A stretch of 7,516 nt of DNA from assembly GCA_030428745.1 (NCBI GenBank), contig JAUIEG010000120.1, positions 1-7,516 on the forward strand, in the 5' to 3' direction. The first letter of the stretch is position 1. The number at the start of each line of letters is the position of its first letter. The DNA comes from Alphaproteobacteria bacterium (GTDB lineage Bacteria > Pseudomonadota > Alphaproteobacteria > Caulobacterales > Parvularculaceae). A program made the translations under genes and the position numbers. The notes below the pieces were generated by a model. The model had not been told where the DNA came from. It was given only the letters and a program-made list of their open reading frames with translations, and did not search any database. Positions 6,089 through 7,516 of this stretch are shown in pieces.

Positions 6089-7516
6089 CTAGTTACCGGT
6101 CTTCTTCGCCTCTTTCCGCCATTTGGTCAGCAAAAACTCCGTATACCCATTCGGCTGCTCCGCGCCTTTGAAAACGAGATCGCAGGCCGCCTTGAACGCC
6201 GGGCCATCGAAACCCGGCGCCATCGGGGTATAGGCGGGGTCGCCTGCGTTTTGTTTATCGACCACGGCGGCCATGCGCTTCATGGCTTCCATGACCTGAT
6301 CCTCGGTGAGAAGTCCGTGCATCAGCCAGTTAGCGATATGCTGCGAAGAGATGCGCAAGGTCGCGCGGTCTTCCATCAGGCCCACATCGTGAATGTCCGG
6401 CACTTTCGAACAGCCGACGCCGTGATCGACCCAGCGCACAACGTAACCGAGAATGCCCTGCGCGTTGTTGTCGAGCTCTTCGCGGACTTCGTCTTCGGAG
6501 AAATTGAGGCCATCAGCGAATGGCGGCGTTAACAGCTTGTCGAGATCGCCGGTGGCTTGGCCTTTGAGTTCTTCCTGTCGTTTGAAAACATCAATCTCGT
6601 GATAATGCATGGCGTGGAGCGCCGCGGCGGTGGGCGAGGGCGTCCAGGCGGTGGTGGCGCCGGCTTTCGGGTGACCGATTTTCTGCTCGAGCATCGCCGC
6701 CATCATGTCGGGCGCCGCCCACATGCCCTTGCCGATCTGCGCCTTGCCGGCAAGACCGCAGGCGAGGCCGATGCCCACATTGCGCGCCTCGTAAGCTGCG
6801 ATCCAGGCCGAGTTTTTGACCTCGTTTTTGCGGATAATGGGCCCGCCTTGCATGATCGTGTGGATTTCATCGCCAGTGCGATCGAGGAAGCCGGTATTGA
6901 TGAAAACAAGACGCTCGCGCACGGCGTGGATACAGGCGCCAAGATTGGCGGAGGTGCGTTTTTCCTCGTCCATGACGCCAATTTTCAGCGTGTTTTTCTC
7001 CATGCCGAGCATGTCTTCGACGCGGGCGAAAAGCTCGGATGCGAAGGCGACTTCTTCCGGGCCGTGCAATTTCGGTTTGACGATATAGACGGAGCCAGCG
7101 CGCGAATTTACTTGCGTGTTCTTCAAGTCGTGAAGCGCAATGAGCGACGTCACTGCGGCGTCCATGATGGTTTCAGGAATCTCTTCGCCATTCGCGTCGC
7201 GGATGACGTCGGTATACATGTGATGGCCGACATTGCGGACCAGCATCATGGAGCGCCCATGCAGCGAGAACGCCTTACCATTCGGCGCGACATAGTCGCG
7301 GTCTGGATTGAGTTTTCGCGTCATGGGCTTGCCGTTTTTCTCGAAGGTGTCTTCAAGGTCGCCTTTCATGAGGCCAAGCCAGTTGCGGTAGACATTGATC
7401 TTGTCTTCGGCGTCGACCGCTGCGACGGAATCTTCGCAATCCATGATCGTGGAGACAGCAGCCTCGATGATCACATCCGCGACGCCCGCCTTGTCGGTCT
7501 TGCCGATGGCGCTTGA
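6089..7516 (-). CDS. glcB: Malate synthase G, C-terminal two-thirds (5' end beyond window)
   Basis: Malate synthase G condenses glyoxylate with acetyl-CoA to malate, the second step of the glyoxylate shunt. The reading frame stays open to the right edge. The 14 codons upstream of the GTG at 7474 read SSAIGKTDKAGVAD, matching the family, so that GTG is internal. About 475 residues are visible, and roughly 250 N-terminal residues are missing compared with the usual 720-730. Seen in order: TIMDCEDSVAAVDAEDK, GRSMMLVRNVGHHMYTD (with the catalytic Arg), KPKLHGPEEV, GVMDEEKRTSANL and NTGFLDRTGDEIHT (with the Mg-binding Glu and Asp). Then come GVGCSKVPDIHDVGLMEDRATLRIS (named in parts: conserved Cys, then the catalytic-base Asp of MED) and SSQHIANWLMHG. 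All expected catalytic residues in this part are present. The stop is TAG at 6089-6091. It converges with the regulator; its promoter is outside the window. Confidence 0.97.
   Translation of the reverse strand, partial: SSAIGKTDKAGVADVIIEAAVSTIMDCEDSVAAVDAEDKINVYRNWLGLMKGDLEDTFEKNGKPMTRKLNPDRDYVAPNGKAFSLHGRSMMLVRNVGHHMYTDVIRDANGEEIPETIMDAAVTSLIALHDLKNTQVNSRAGSVYIVKPKLHGPEEVAFASELFARVEDMLGMEKNTLKIGVMDEEKRTSANLGACIHAVRERLVFINTGFLDRTGDEIHTIMQGGPIIRKNEVKNSAWIAAYEARNVGIGLACGLAGKAQIGKGMWAAPDMMAAMLEQKIGHPKAGATTAWTPSPTAAALHAMHYHEIDVFKRQEELKGQATGDLDKLLTPPFADGLNFSEDEVREELDNNAQGILGYVVRWVDHGVGCSKVPDIHDVGLMEDRATLRISSQHIANWLMHGLLTEDQVMEAMKRMAAVVDKQNAGDPAYTPMAPGFDGPAFKAACDLVFKGAEQPNGYTEFLLTKWRKEAKKTGN

Noticed and set aside
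6557..7516. A 319-codon open frame on the plus strand
   Set aside because: It lies entirely antisense to malate synthase G, whose sequence is conserved throughout. Its product is a His/Arg/Gly-rich composition typical of a GC-rich shadow frame.

Overview
The window looks like a chromosomal segment of a GC-rich alphaproteobacterium. The proteins point to Caulobacterales/Hyphomonadales-type relatives, but the assignment is by general resemblance only. The background is roughly 60-65% GC, with one AT-rich patch at about 620-1395. No rRNA, tRNA, CRISPR array, integrase or transposase is visible.

Left part (1-2574). The window opens inside the 3' end of a GMC-family flavoprotein oxidoreductase gene (+). 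An AT-rich stretch follows, carrying an unrecognised 194-residue protein with two predicted membrane helices (+). Its architecture recalls phage superinfection-exclusion SieB-like proteins, but only weakly. Next is a small SnoaL/NTF2-fold protein (+). It converges, with a 10-nt gap, on a glutathione transferase gene (-) whose product strongly resembles the LigF beta-etherase group. The transferase starts with TTG behind a good Shine-Dalgarno sequence.

Right part (2700-7516). This is a glyoxylate-shunt module: long-form isocitrate lyase (aceA, -), a divergently transcribed XRE-type regulator of the short-chain fatty acyl-CoA regulator (ScfR/RamB/PrpR) family (+), and malate synthase G (glcB, -, cut by the right edge). 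The two enzymes together turn isocitrate and acetyl-CoA into succinate and malate, bypassing the CO2-releasing steps of the TCA cycle during growth on acetate, fatty acids or other C2 sources. The regulator sits between them and presumably controls one or both. The aceA/regulator intergenic region holds nested inverted repeats with an ACTTTACA core. They overlap a good sigma70-type promoter for the regulator, which suggests autoregulation. aceA ends in a strong intrinsic terminator.

The convergent regulator/glcB junction is filled by a 118-bp element. It is bounded by perfect 10-bp inverted repeats and contains two further hairpins, as in alphaproteobacterial palindromic intergenic repeats.

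No gene-free stretch exceeds 200 bases. The most interesting items are the regulator with its operator, the palindromic element, the AT-rich membrane-protein island and the LigF-like transferase. None of these by itself establishes a new system.
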